Of a stretch of DNA of 64,000 nt, positions 16,261 through 24,722 are shown piece after piece (the first letter of the stretch is position 1; the number at the start of each line of letters is the position of its first letter). Under the pieces are notes generated by a model that was not told where the DNA came from, made no database searches, and was given only the letters and a program-made list of their open reading frames with translations. Origin of the DNA: an uncultured Oleiphilus sp. (GTDB lineage Bacteria > Pseudomonadota > Gammaproteobacteria > Pseudomonadales > Oleiphilaceae); assembly GCA_913020045.1 (NCBI GenBank), contig CAJWBE010000004.1, positions 62,001 to 126,000 of the forward strand. Direction: 5' to 3'. The position numbers and the translations under genes were made by a program.

Positions 16261-17427
16261 TTATTTTTGTTTGAGGGTCGCGTCGATGGCGTCTAACAAG
16301 TCAATTAAAGGGTTCTCTGGCCAGGGTGGGGTAAAGAATGATTCCAGCAGAACCGAAGGAACATCGCTAAAGTGCTCAAACGCCCATTTTGGCGCGTTGT
16401 CCTTGTCGATAAGCAATGCGCGTACGCCTTCCGAAAACTCAGGGTAGCGAACCACATTTGTAGCGAGAGATAGCTCTTGGGCGAAGACTTTTTCAAGCGA
16501 TGCATAACGAAAGCGCTTCAGCTGTTCAAAAATGAGTAGTGCCGATAGTTGCGAGCCGTTCGTGAGTGTTTTGTTTGCTTTACTCAGCCATTTGGACTGG
16601 CCATCTATCTGACGAATTGCAGCGATGACTTCCCCTAATGAAGGTTGCTGACAAGCAATAGAAAGCTCTTTAAGGAACGGAGTGATTTCACTTTGCGGAA
16701 ACTTATCTGTCGGTTTTTTACGGCAACTATGTTCATCTAGTAAGTTCTGGAGCGTTGCTTTATTTGATGTAGTATCGGCTTGCCAGTTTGCTTCAATAAG
16801 GCTTGATTCAAAGGCCTCTAACTGGGCTTTTTCGACCAAATAATTAGCCAGGTTGGTGTGCTGCGCGTCAACGGCGTTCAGATGAGCCCCCGTCAGTGCG
16901 AAAAAGATACCGAGGGCTTGAGGCATTTTATTCAAAAATGAGGTGCCTCCTACGTCAGGAAACAAGCCAATCGATATTTCCGGCATCGCAATGCGTGTTG
17001 TTTCTGTCGCGATGCGGTGACTAGCGCCGGCCATTAAACCTAACCCACCGCCCATGACGATGCCATTGCCGATACAAATAATTGGCTTTAAATAGCGGTG
17101 GATTAAATAGTTGAGCTGATACTCTTCAAGAAAAAACGTTTCAGCATACTTGCAGGGACCGCCGGGGGACGCGGTTGCTGACTTATATAGTTCTTGAACG
17201 TCGCCGCCAGCACAGAAGGCTTTATCGCCTTGGCCGCGCAGCAGTACCAGCGCGATATCATCATTGGCTGCCCATTCGTCTAAGGCGCTGCGAATGAGAC
17301 GTACCATGTCGAGAGACAAACTATTGAGTGTCGTCGGGCTATTGAGGGTAATGCAGCCAATTTTCCCTTCTTTCGCATCGCGCACGTCGGCGATTACGGT
17401 TGCCGTTGTTGTTTCTGTATCACTCAC
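16261..17427 (-). CDS. 3-Hydroxyisobutyryl-CoA hydrolase (ECH_2 type)
   Basis: 388-residue crotonase-fold protein of the HIBCH/ECH_2 group, longer than ordinary hydratases. It hydrolyses 3-hydroxyisobutyryl-CoA to the free acid. Visible motifs are GDKAFCAGGDVQELY, GIVMGGGLGLMAGASHRIATE and MPEISIGLFPDVGGTSFLNKMP, with the Glu/Asp pair of the hydrolases. The GTG at 17427 has AAAGGTAAC 3-7 bases upstream and is preferred to a TTG at 17460. It lies between the enoyl-CoA hydratase and mmsB genes, exactly where the pathway order would place it. Confidence 0.88.
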   Translation of the reverse strand: MSDTETTTATVIADVRDAKEGKIGCITLNSPTTLNSLSLDMVRLIRSALDEWAANDDIALVLLRGQGDKAFCAGGDVQELYKSATASPGGPCKYAETFFLEEYQLNYLIHRYLKPIICIGNGIVMGGGLGLMAGASHRIATETTRIAMPEISIGLFPDVGGTSFLNKMPQALGIFFALTGAHLNAVDAQHTNLANYLVEKAQLEAFESSLIEANWQADTTSNKATLQNLLDEHSCRKKPTDKFPQSEITPFLKELSIACQQPSLGEVIAAIRQIDGQSKWLSKANKTLTNGSQLSALLIFEQLKRFRYASLEKVFAQELSLATNVVRYPEFSEGVRALLIDKDNAPKWAFEHFSDVPSVLLESFFTPPWPENPLIDLLDAIDATLKQK

Positions 17428-17492
17428 GCAAGTTACCTTTATTAATGATCTAGAGATCAAGCGAATAGGATAGATTCTCTATAGGATGAAGA

Positions 17493-18299
17493 CTATTTCC
17501 ATTCAGCCGTTCGTTTTTCAAGAAACGCATTGGTGCCTTCTAATTGATTTTTTTCACCAATTAAACTGACAAACTCTGTATGCTCTTGAGATAAACCGTT
17601 CGCAATAGCGGCCTCACGTGGTGCGCTAAGCAGGCGTTTACAGGCTTTTACTGAGTCCGGACTTTGATTGCCGACTTTGTTCGCCAAGCTAAGTGCTGTT
17701 GATAGGCCTTCACCGGTGGGAACCACTTGTTGAATAAGCCCGATTTTCTCAGCTTGATCCGCTTTCAAGCGCTCGCCGCACAGTATCATGCGTGCAGCCC
17801 ATGCTTCGCCAACTAGCCAAGGTAAGCGTTGAGTCCCGCCTGCGCAGGGGAGTAGTCCGACGGCAGCTTCGGGTAGCGCCATTTGTGCTTGTTCTTCTGC
17901 GATTCTGATATCGCAGGCTAGGGCGACTTCAAGCCCTCCGCCCATGGCATAGCCGTTAATGGCGGCAATCGAGACCCCTTCAAAGTTTGCGAGCGTTTCA
18001 AAAGCTTCACCAAACACAGTGGCAACTTCTGTCGACAAGCCTTTGTCGCCCGTTGAAAACTGCTTGAGGTCCGCGCCGGCAGAAAAGAACTTGTTACCTT
18101 CACCGTGAATAACGAGCGCGATGACGGCAGGGTCGGCGTTAAGCGCTTCTACCGCGCGTTTTAGCCCTGGCAGACTTTCTGTATCCCAAGTATTTGCAGG
18201 CGGGTTGTTGATGGTAATGCTAGCCACCGCGCCATCAATACTGACCAATATTTTGTTTGTACCGCTTAACTGATTAGTCGCCGCTTGGGTCTCGGACAT
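17493..18299 (-). CDS. Enoyl-CoA hydratase (methacrylyl-CoA hydration)
   Basis: 268-residue crotonase. It has GNKFFSAGADLKQF (oxyanion-hole strand) and INGYAMGGGLEVALACDIRIA. MALPEAAVGLLPCAGGTQRL places the expected catalytic Glu, and FLEKRTAEWK is near the end. In this operon the expected reaction is methacrylyl-CoA to 3-hydroxyisobutyryl-CoA. The ATG at 18299 (MSETQAATN) has AGGA upstream; an in-frame ATG at 18329 is less likely. It lies 51 bases after the acyl-CoA dehydrogenase and 65 before the hydrolase start. Confidence 0.88.
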   Translation of the reverse strand: MSETQAATNQLSGTNKILVSIDGAVASITINNPPANTWDTESLPGLKRAVEALNADPAVIALVIHGEGNKFFSAGADLKQFSTGDKGLSTEVATVFGEAFETLANFEGVSIAAINGYAMGGGLEVALACDIRIAEEQAQMALPEAAVGLLPCAGGTQRLPWLVGEAWAARMILCGERLKADQAEKIGLIQQVVPTGEGLSTALSLANKVGNQSPDSVKACKRLLSAPREAAIANGLSQEHTEFVSLIGEKNQLEGTNAFLEKRTAEWK

Positions 18300-18350
18300 A
18301 GTTAGGATTCCTGATGTGTGTTGGGTCATTCACTCAAGTAAAACAGTCAG

Positions 18351-19511
18351 TTAGTCTATGAGTGCTGAATTTACGTCTTCTAATAATTTTCGAGCGATAA
18401 TGACGCGCATTATTTCATTCGTGCCTTCGAGTATTCGGTGTACCCGTGCGTCCCGAAAATAGCGTTCGATGGGATATTCTTTAATGTATCCGTAACCGCC
18501 ATGCAACTGCAATGCTTGATCACAGATATCAAAACAAACATCGGTCGCAAAGCGCTTTGCCATCGCGCAGTGAATGGTTTTATCGTCGGCATTGCTATCT
18601 AGCTTGTACGCTGCAAGGCGAACCATCTGCCTTGATGCTGTTAAGTTCGTTAGCATGTCGGCCAAGGTGAACTGCGTATTTTGAAAGTCGGTAATTGCTT
18701 TACCGAATTGCTGGCGTTCTGTCGCATAGTGCTTTGTGTGTTTTAGGGCAGCTGACGCCGCACCAATAGAGCACGCGGCAATGTTAATTCTGCCGCCGTC
18801 CAAACCTTCCATCGCGAGCTTAAAGCCGTCGCCTTCTTTGGCGAGTAGGTTTGCAGCAGGCACACGAACATCTTCGAAACTAATCGTGCAAGTAGGCTGG
18901 CTGTTCCAGCCCAGTTTCTCTTCCTTCTTGCCAAAAGATATGCCGTCGCTATCGGCAGGGATTGCAATGCAAGAAATACCTTTTGCGCCGGCACCGCCAG
19001 TACGCACCATCACAACTAGTAAGTCTGTTTTGCCCGCGCCGGAGATGAAAGCCTTGGCACCGTTGACGATGTAATCGTCTCCGTCACGTTGAGCCTTCGT
19101 GGTAAGCGATGCTGCATCAGAACCTGCACCGGGCTCTGTCAGACAATAACTTGCCAGCTTCTTGCCTGACGCAAGGCCATCGCACCATTGTTCTAGCAGC
19201 GCTGGTTTTGCATACCTAGACAGCATGTTAAAGGCCATATTATGAATGCTGATATAGGCCGCACTGGAAGTACACCCTTTGGCAAGCTCCTCAATGATCA
19301 GGGCGCTGTCGAGGCGGCTTAGACCAATGCCGTGGTGCTGTTCTGAGATATACATCGCCATAAAGCCTAAGTTGCCAGCTTCTACGAATACATCTTTGTC
19401 GAACTCGGCGTTCTCGTCCCATTGCTTTGCGCTGGGAGCAAGATGTTGCTCAGCAAATTTTCTGGCCGTATCTTTAAATGCCGTTTGATCTTCATTTAAG
19501 TCATAGTTCAT
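18351..19511 (-). CDS. Acyl-CoA dehydrogenase (probable isobutyryl-CoA dehydrogenase)
   Basis: 386-residue FAD enzyme with the standard acyl-CoA dehydrogenase layout: alpha N-domain, the middle beta-domain signature CLTEPGAGSDAASL, and the C-domain with QLHGGYGYIKEYPIERYFRDAR and ILEGTNEIMR. The Glu of the EGTNE segment is near the FAD site. Given its place between mmsA and the enoyl-CoA hydratase, it should oxidise isobutyryl-CoA to methacrylyl-CoA and pass electrons to ETF. Starts with ATG at 19511. Specificity for isobutyryl-CoA is inferred from the operon only. Confidence 0.9.
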   Translation of the reverse strand: MNYDLNEDQTAFKDTARKFAEQHLAPSAKQWDENAEFDKDVFVEAGNLGFMAMYISEQHHGIGLSRLDSALIIEELAKGCTSSAAYISIHNMAFNMLSRYAKPALLEQWCDGLASGKKLASYCLTEPGAGSDAASLTTKAQRDGDDYIVNGAKAFISGAGKTDLLVVMVRTGGAGAKGISCIAIPADSDGISFGKKEEKLGWNSQPTCTISFEDVRVPAANLLAKEGDGFKLAMEGLDGGRINIAACSIGAASAALKHTKHYATERQQFGKAITDFQNTQFTLADMLTNLTASRQMVRLAAYKLDSNADDKTIHCAMAKRFATDVCFDICDQALQLHGGYGYIKEYPIERYFRDARVHRILEGTNEIMRVIIARKLLEDVNSALID

Positions 19512-19572
19512 GGTGTTTTATCATCGTTTGTACCGTTCAGCCTGAGGCTATATTGCTTTGTTCGTGCGTTCG

Positions 19573-21081
19573 TTATTTCAGTGAGATACTCATGTTAGGT
19601 GCTTGCGCTGGCGCGTCTTTCCAGCTCGATGTTATTGTTTTGGTTTCGGTATAAAAGCGAACCGCTTGTTTACCATAAGCATGTAAGTCTCCCATGAACG
19701 AACCTTTCCAACCGGTAAACGAAAAGAACGGTAGGGGGACAGGAATGGGCAGGTTGATGCCTACTTGGCCGACAGTTACTTCATGCTGGTAGCGACGAGC
19801 GGATACGCCTGAACGCGTAAAGATTGATGTCCCGTTGCCATACGGGCTGCTGTTAACTAATGCTAGGGCGTCATCCAGAGAGTCGACGTTCATACAGCAC
19901 ACAACTGGCCCGAAAATCTCCTGCTGGTAGATTTCCATTTCCGTTGTTACGTCGGTAAACAAGGTGGGCCCCACCCAGTTTCCGTCCGGGTAGCCTTCGA
20001 CCTCAATACCACGGCCATCCACCAAGCATGTCGCGCCCTGGTCAATACCCTGAGCGATCAAGCCTTCCACACGTTGCTTTGCGGCAGGGCTAATCAGAGG
20101 CCCAAAAGCGGCTTCTGGATCATCCCAGGCGCCGGGTCGGATCGCCTTTAGCTTATCGGCAAGTTCAGCGGCCCAGCTAATGGTTTCGCCAACAAATACA
20201 ATGACACTGATTGCCATACAGCGTTGGCCCGCTGCGCCAACTGTGGCGCCTACAAGTGCATTCATCACAGTGTCTTTATCCGCGTCTGGCATCACCACCA
20301 TATGATTTTTTGCACCAGCAAAGCATTGTGCGCGTTTGAGATTATGCGTCGCTGTTTGGTAAACATGCTTAGCGACAGGCACCGAGCCAACAAACGACGT
20401 CGCGAGAATATCAGGATGATTGAGGATGGTATTAACTTGATGTTTACCGCCCTGAATCATTTGAACGAGTCCGGCCGGTGCTCCTGCTTCCTGAAATAAT
20501 TCAAGCAAGCGCACTGTCGCAAGCGGTACTTGCTCGGAGGGCTTCAATATCATTGCATTGCCACACGCGGTGGCAATCGGAAACATCCATAACGGAATCA
20601 TGGCGGGGAAGTTGAATGGGGTAATTCCGAACGTAACGCCGAGAGGTTGCACGAGACTGATCGTATCGACCTGACTAGCAACGTTTTCGACGGTTTCGCC
20701 CATCAGCAGACTTGGTATATTGCAGGCATGTTCGACCACTTCGATTCCGCGCCAAACATCTCCCATCGCGTCTTCTAGGTTTTTGCCGGTGTCTTCAGCG
20801 AGAATTTCAGCAATTTCTTTTTGGTGTTCTTTGAGCAGGTGTTGATAGCGCAGCATTAGTCGCGCTCGTTCCGTAACTGGAACGTCCTTCCATTTTTGAA
20901 ATGCGGCCTTGGCGCCTTCAATTGCGTTGGAAAGCTCGTCATCGGTCGCGAATGGAACGTGGGCTAGAACCTCTTGTGTAGCTGGGTTTAAGACCGGCAT
21001 GGTCTCTGAGCTAGTGCTGGCGACAAACTCGCCGTTTAGGAGGAGCGGAACCTGTTTGTTCGTTGACGTTGATTGAGCCAT
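19573..21081 (-). CDS. mmsA: Methylmalonate-semialdehyde dehydrogenase (CoA-acylating)
   Basis: 502-residue aldehyde dehydrogenase superfamily enzyme that converts methylmalonate semialdehyde to propionyl-CoA. [15 protein letters not shown] and the nucleophile Cys288 in GAAGQRCMA are family signatures, as is [19 protein letters not shown] members that are CoA-acylating, like MmsA, lack the general base Glu; the segment before Cys here (QCFAGAKNH) fits that. It is the first gene of the operon mmsA-acd-ech-hydrolase-mmsB and lies divergent from an AraC-type regulator, as mmsA does from mmsR in Pseudomonas. Confidence 0.94.
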   Translation of the reverse strand: MAQSTSTNKQVPLLLNGEFVASTSSETMPVLNPATQEVLAHVPFATDDELSNAIEGAKAAFQKWKDVPVTERARLMLRYQHLLKEHQKEIAEILAEDTGKNLEDAMGDVWRGIEVVEHACNIPSLLMGETVENVASQVDTISLVQPLGVTFGITPFNFPAMIPLWMFPIATACGNAMILKPSEQVPLATVRLLELFQEAGAPAGLVQMIQGGKHQVNTILNHPDILATSFVGSVPVAKHVYQTATHNLKRAQCFAGAKNHMVVMPDADKDTVMNALVGATVGAAGQRCMAISVIVFVGETISWAAELADKLKAIRPGAWDDPEAAFGPLISPAAKQRVEGLIAQGIDQGATCLVDGRGIEVEGYPDGNWVGPTLFTDVTTEMEIYQQEIFGPVVCCMNVDSLDDALALVNSSPYGNGTSIFTRSGVSARRYQHEVTVGQVGINLPIPVPLPFFSFTGWKGSFMGDLHAYGKQAVRFYTETKTITSSWKDAPAQAPNMSISLK

Positions 21082-21147
21082 CTGAATACATACCTTTTAG
21101 TGTCTTTGTTTTGTTCTACTTTAACCCCTTTTGCTTGCGAAACAATT

Positions 21148-21179
21148 GACTAAATTGCCATGGGGATGGACTATATTGC
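21148..21179. promoter_or_regulatory. Tandem direct repeat, candidate MmsR operator
   Basis: GACTAAATTGC at 21148-21158 is repeated as GACTATATTGC at 21169-21179: 10 of 11 bases match, with a 21-base period (two helical turns). It lies 67-98 bases before the mmsA start and 26-57 before the regulator start. This is the arrangement AraC-family dimers usually bind. Confidence 0.6.
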
Positions 21180-21204
21180 TTAACTATGTTGTTAGCCTAG
21201 GTAG

Positions 21205-22089
21205 ATGATAGAGATGAGTGAAACATCGAATTGGCCATTATCGTCAGGAGCTATCAGAACTCTTGTGCCAGGTTCCATCCTTAGAGAGCTGGATAATGAT
21301 GCGCTATGTGGAGATCTATATCCGACTGCCCTTGGTTACTATCCGAAAGCGCATCGGCATGCGATGCGCCGTTACCGACATGATGACAATTTGCTGTTGT
21401 ATTGCCGCGATGGACAGGGGGGAGTGACCGTCGGTGATGAGACGATGCAGGTTCGTACTGGTGATATAGTCATACTGGAGCAGGGAACAAGGCACCACTA
21501 TGCGGCTGATGCTGATGACCCTTGGTCGCTTTTTTGGTTTCACTTTACCGGCGATTCTGCACAACGGTGCTGCCAGTATTTGCTGAAAAATAACGCCGAG
21601 CCGATTATTCGCGGCCTCAATGATATTGCCTTGCAGTCGCACTTTCGTTCACTAATGAGCACGATCACTGCGGGACATGGGCTGCCTGTGTTCGTACACG
21701 CATCGAGCCAGATGAAGGTGATTTTTTCATGCATTAACTTGCTTAGACAGCATGGTTCAAAAACTCACTTCGATGACTCGATGGCAAGCGTGACTAAATT
21801 TCTTAGAGAGAATGTACACAAAAACTTTAGTTTGGAGGCGTTGGCGGAACTAAGAAATTTGTCGAAGTACCATTTTAATCGCCAATATAAACTCAAGAAT
21901 GGGTATGCCCCTATGCAGCACTTTACACATATGAAGATAGAGCAGGCTTGCTTGTTGTTGGAGAGTAGTAATATGAGCGTAGCCGAAGTCGGTTTTCAGT
22001 TAGGGTATGAGGATCCTCTGTATTTTTCACGAGTGTTTCGTAAGGTGGTTGGAGCCTCACCTAGTGCTTATCGATCGCAGTCAAAATAG
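21205..22089 (+). CDS. mmsR: AraC-family transcriptional regulator (MmsR-like)
   Basis: 294 residues. The N-terminal cupin-type effector domain contains VTVGDETMQVRTGDIVILEQGTRHHY-type beta strands (about 75-110). The C-terminal AraC/XylS domain has two helix-turn-helices (about 205-292), with NLSKYHFNRQYKLKNGYAP in the first and VAEVGFQLGYEDPLYFSRVFRK-type residues in the second. Its divergent position next to mmsA fits an activator of valine catabolism. Either ATG 21205 or ATG 21214 could be the start; I give the upstream one, which has AGG close before it. Confidence 0.82.
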   Translation: MIEMSETSNWPLSSGAIRTLVPGSILRELDNDALCGDLYPTALGYYPKAHRHAMRRYRHDDNLLLYCRDGQGGVTVGDETMQVRTGDIVILEQGTRHHYAADADDPWSLFWFHFTGDSAQRCCQYLLKNNAEPIIRGLNDIALQSHFRSLMSTITAGHGLPVFVHASSQMKVIFSCINLLRQHGSKTHFDDSMASVTKFLRENVHKNFSLEALAELRNLSKYHFNRQYKLKNGYAPMQHFTHMKIEQACLLLESSNMSVAEVGFQLGYEDPLYFSRVFRKVVGASPSAYRSQSK

Positions 22090-22092
22090 TTT

Positions 22093-22106
22093 GACCTAGC
22101 TAGGTC
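22093..22106. repeat. 14-bp perfect palindrome after the regulator gene
   Basis: GACCTAGCTAGGTC is perfectly self-complementary and begins 3 bases after the mmsR stop codon, 60 bases before dinG. There is no T-run after it. It could be a small hairpin at the mmsR mRNA end or an operator for dinG; neither is proven. Confidence 0.4.
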
Positions 22107-22166
22107 TGCGCTTCAAAATGCCTGCTCGTTTTGTCCGCCTTATTTTGATTCGCCCCTCGAGTATTC

Positions 22167-24290
22167 ATGCTTTCTGAACAGCAAAAAGAATTAATTCAAT
22201 CCAGCTATCGTAAATTTACCGCGCGAGAAGGTTTCTTACCTCGTTATGGGCAGCGCGTAATGATCGCTGAGATCGCGAAGTACCTTGGTGCGATTGAGGT
22301 GAATAGCGAAGGGTTTCGAACCAGCAAACCAAACGTCTGCGTGGTGGAAGCGGGCACGGGTACCGGTAAGACATTGGCCTACACCATTTCTGTGTTGCCA
22401 CTTGCGATTGCGGAAGATCGAAAGGTCGTTGTGTCGACTGCAACCACCGCTTTGCAAGACCAAATATTGTCAAAGGATTTGCCTGAACTTTCAAAGCACT
22501 CTGGCCTTAACTTTTCGTATGCGCTTGCGAAAGGGCGGGGACGTTATGTTTGTTTAAGCAAGCTGGATCAGCACTTAGAAGCATTGAATGTAGACCAGAA
22601 TACCTTGCCGATGTTTCTACTCGAGCAGGGTGATAGTGCGCTGGGTCAGGAAGATCTTGAGTTTTATTTGTCTCAGTATGCCTCTGGAAAGTGGGATGGC
22701 GATCGAGATAGTTGGCCAAAAAATATTGAACAAGAAGTTTGGCGCAGCCTGTCGACCGATAACCAGCAGTGCTCAAACCGTCGTTGCAGTTATTTCAGTA
22801 CCTGTCCGTATTACGAAGCGCGTAAACAGTGGGAAGAGGCTGACGTGGTGGTGGCGAACCACGATTTAGTGTTGTCTGACCTGGCCTTGGGTGGCGGGGT
22901 TATTCTGCCGGATCTGGAATCATCAATTTATATTTTTGATGAGGCGCACCACTTAGCAGACAAAGCTTTAGGGCACTTTACCGTTAACGCAGGGCTTAAA
23001 GCGACGCAGCATTGGCTCAAATCGCTGACGAAGTCGTTGGCTGAGTTCTCCCCATACCTTGGGCCCAGTCATTATTTAAGTAAAAACATCGGCGAGATTT
23101 CAGGGCTAAGTACGCAGATCCACGAGGCATGCGATGTTCTTTATGAAGGGCTTTTATCTGGCTTAGATTGGCAAATAGAAGAAGGAAGTAGCGATCGCCG
23201 CTTTCGATTCAAGGAGGGCGTGTTGCCTCCTGATGTTTTAGTCAAAGCCGGTGAGATGAAGCTATTATTTGTTTCGTTGACTCGTTTACTTGATGACATA
23301 CGAAAAGAAGTCACCAGTGCGGTGGATGAGAAGTCTGATTGTGGCTTGAGTAAAGACGAAGGAGAGCAGTGGTTCCCTGTGTTCGGCGGTCTGTGTAATC
23401 GCGCTGAAAGCTATTATGAGCTTTGGATGTTTTATGCCAAGGAGCAAAAAGAGGGAGCCTCTCCGAACGCGCGCTGGCTCGTCTATAAAGAATATGAAAA
23501 TCAGGCAGATATTTTGTTGTTTGGCAGTCCCTTGAGCGCGGGAGAAGTACTTTATCACTCGCTTTGGAAAAATGTATACGGGTCAGTGTTAACGTCTGCA
23601 ACGCTTACGGCGTTAGGCCGGTTTGACCGTTTGGCGCAGAAAGGCGGGTTGCCATCAGGAAGCGGTTATCACAAGGTTGTCAGCCCCTTCGACTTCCCAA
23701 ATGTGGCATCACTATCTATTCCAAAGATGTCGTCTGAACCTAGCAATCCAGCGGCGCATACCGAAGAAATCTGTGCGCGTTTTGAAGAGTTGATCGGTGA
23801 GCACCAAGCGGTGCTGGTCTTGTTTAGCTCGCGTAAACAGATGAATGACGTGTTTTATGGAATAGCGCGCGATATTAGGGAAGATGTCATGACGCAAGAT
23901 GATATGAGTAAGCTTGAGCTGATGAATGCTCACCGCGAAACGATTGACCAAGGAAAGCGAAGTATTTTATTTGGTTTGGCTTCCATGGCGGAAGGTATTG
24001 ATTTGCCCGGCAACTATCTTACGCACGTTATGATCGCGAAGATTCCTTTTTCGGTCCCGAATGACCCCTTGGAAGAGAGTATTAGTGAGTGGTTGGAACT
24101 ACAGGGCCGTAACCCCTTTATGGAGGTGTCTGTCCCAGATGCGAGCCTGAAACTGATTCAGGCATGTGGTCGGCTTATTCGTACCGAGTCAGATAAGGGG
24201 AAAGTCACGATACTTGATAGTCGACTGCTCACGCGACGCTACGGTGGCATGTTGATTAATGCACTGCCTCCTTACCGCAGGGAGTTCTGA
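22167..24290 (+). CDS. dinG: ATP-dependent DNA helicase DinG
   Basis: 707-residue superfamily 2, iron-sulfur (XPD-like) 5'-3' helicase; E. coli DinG has 716 residues. Walker A GTGTGKT is at 63-69. The [4Fe-4S] cysteines are at 129, 202, 207 and 213, giving the spacing C-x72-C-x4-C-x5-C expected for DinG. IFDEAHHLAD is the DEAH box, and VLVLFSSRKQMN and QACGRLIRTESDKG are late helicase motifs. It unwinds R-loops and forked DNA during repair. The ATG at 22167 begins MLSEQQKEL. I do not see a clear LexA box upstream. Confidence 0.93.
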   Translation: MLSEQQKELIQSSYRKFTAREGFLPRYGQRVMIAEIAKYLGAIEVNSEGFRTSKPNVCVVEAGTGTGKTLAYTISVLPLAIAEDRKVVVSTATTALQDQILSKDLPELSKHSGLNFSYALAKGRGRYVCLSKLDQHLEALNVDQNTLPMFLLEQGDSALGQEDLEFYLSQYASGKWDGDRDSWPKNIEQEVWRSLSTDNQQCSNRRCSYFSTCPYYEARKQWEEADVVVANHDLVLSDLALGGGVILPDLESSIYIFDEAHHLADKALGHFTVNAGLKATQHWLKSLTKSLAEFSPYLGPSHYLSKNIGEISGLSTQIHEACDVLYEGLLSGLDWQIEEGSSDRRFRFKEGVLPPDVLVKAGEMKLLFVSLTRLLDDIRKEVTSAVDEKSDCGLSKDEGEQWFPVFGGLCNRAESYYELWMFYAKEQKEGASPNARWLVYKEYENQADILLFGSPLSAGEVLYHSLWKNVYGSVLTSATLTALGRFDRLAQKGGLPSGSGYHKVVSPFDFPNVASLSIPKMSSEPSNPAAHTEEICARFEELIGEHQAVLVLFSSRKQMNDVFYGIARDIREDVMTQDDMSKLELMNAHRETIDQGKRSILFGLASMAEGIDLPGNYLTHVMIAKIPFSVPNDPLEESISEWLELQGRNPFMEVSVPDASLKLIQACGRLIRTESDKGKVTILDSRLLTRRYGGMLINALPPYRREF

Positions 24291-24441
24291 CTTAAGCGTT
24301 TGTCCTTGACCTACAGACTTTTGTAATAGGCAGATAGCGTAGTTGTTGGTCCAGCGGCGCGACGTTGAGTTTAGAGTATTTGCAAATACATTTTGCTAGA
24401 GGCGCTGGGTTGAATAGGGGGGCATTAGTCAAATTGAAGGC

Positions 24442-24484
24442 AAAAAAAAGCGGTGATCTGATGCCGAACATCTCAGAACACCGC
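24442..24484 (-). terminator. Rho-independent terminator on the reverse strand
   Basis: Read on the reverse strand: GCGGTG, a 2x2 internal loop, CTGA/TCAG pairing, a loop, and CACCGC, followed directly by eight Ts. It lies about 240 bases past the MalT-like stop codon. Confidence 0.75.
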
Positions 24485-24640
24485 ATTCTCAAGTAGGGCT
24501 TTGTAGGGAGGCCCTGATCGGAAAGCTGGGTTAGGACGAGGAGGCCTGAGTTCCTCTCCCTAACGAAGTTTGTTTCGATGAGTTCATATTAAGGATTAAG
24601 GGGGCGTAAGCGGATCGTCCATAGGGCTTAGTCCTTTCGT
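24442..24640 (-). ncRNA. Candidate intergenic small RNA (hypothetical)
   Basis: The 432-base gap between dinG and the MalT-like gene has no coding frame. On the reverse strand it holds, in order, a short hairpin-T terminator of the MalT-like gene, a perfect CRP-type palindrome, about 170 bases of unassigned sequence, and a strong terminator at 24442-24484. A second terminator so far from the gene end suggests an independent transcript of roughly 150-200 bases. The 5' end given here is a guess and no clear -10/-35 pair was found. Confidence 0.3.
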
Positions 24641-24655
24641 TTTTTCGAATATATG

Positions 24656-24671
24656 TGTGACACGTGTCACA
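24656..24671. promoter_or_regulatory. CRP/Vfr-type binding site
   Basis: TGTGACACGTGTCACA is a perfect 16-base palindrome and matches the CRP consensus TGTGA-N6-TCACA in all ten specified positions. It lies 52 bases beyond the stop of the MalT-like gene, in a gene-free region, so it does not sit in the usual place upstream of an annotated gene. Confidence 0.65.
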
Positions 24672-24693
24672 AAAAGAAAGGGTTTTTACCTTT
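24671..24693 (-). terminator. Weak terminator of the MalT-like gene
   Basis: On the reverse strand AAAGG-7-CCTTT forms a 5-bp stem, followed by C and five Ts. It begins about 30 bases after the MalT-like stop. The stem is short and AT-rich. Confidence 0.45.
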
Positions 24694-24722
24694 GTTCGCA
24701 GTGATTTGCCTTATTGGGGGGC

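Noticed and set aside
22107-22166. LexA (SOS) box before dinG
   Set aside because: DinG is SOS-controlled in E. coli, but no CTGT-N8-ACAG match is present here.
22216-22494. Reverse-strand open frames inside dinG
   Set aside because: They are antisense frames of a strongly conserved helicase gene, with no ribosome binding sites or homology.
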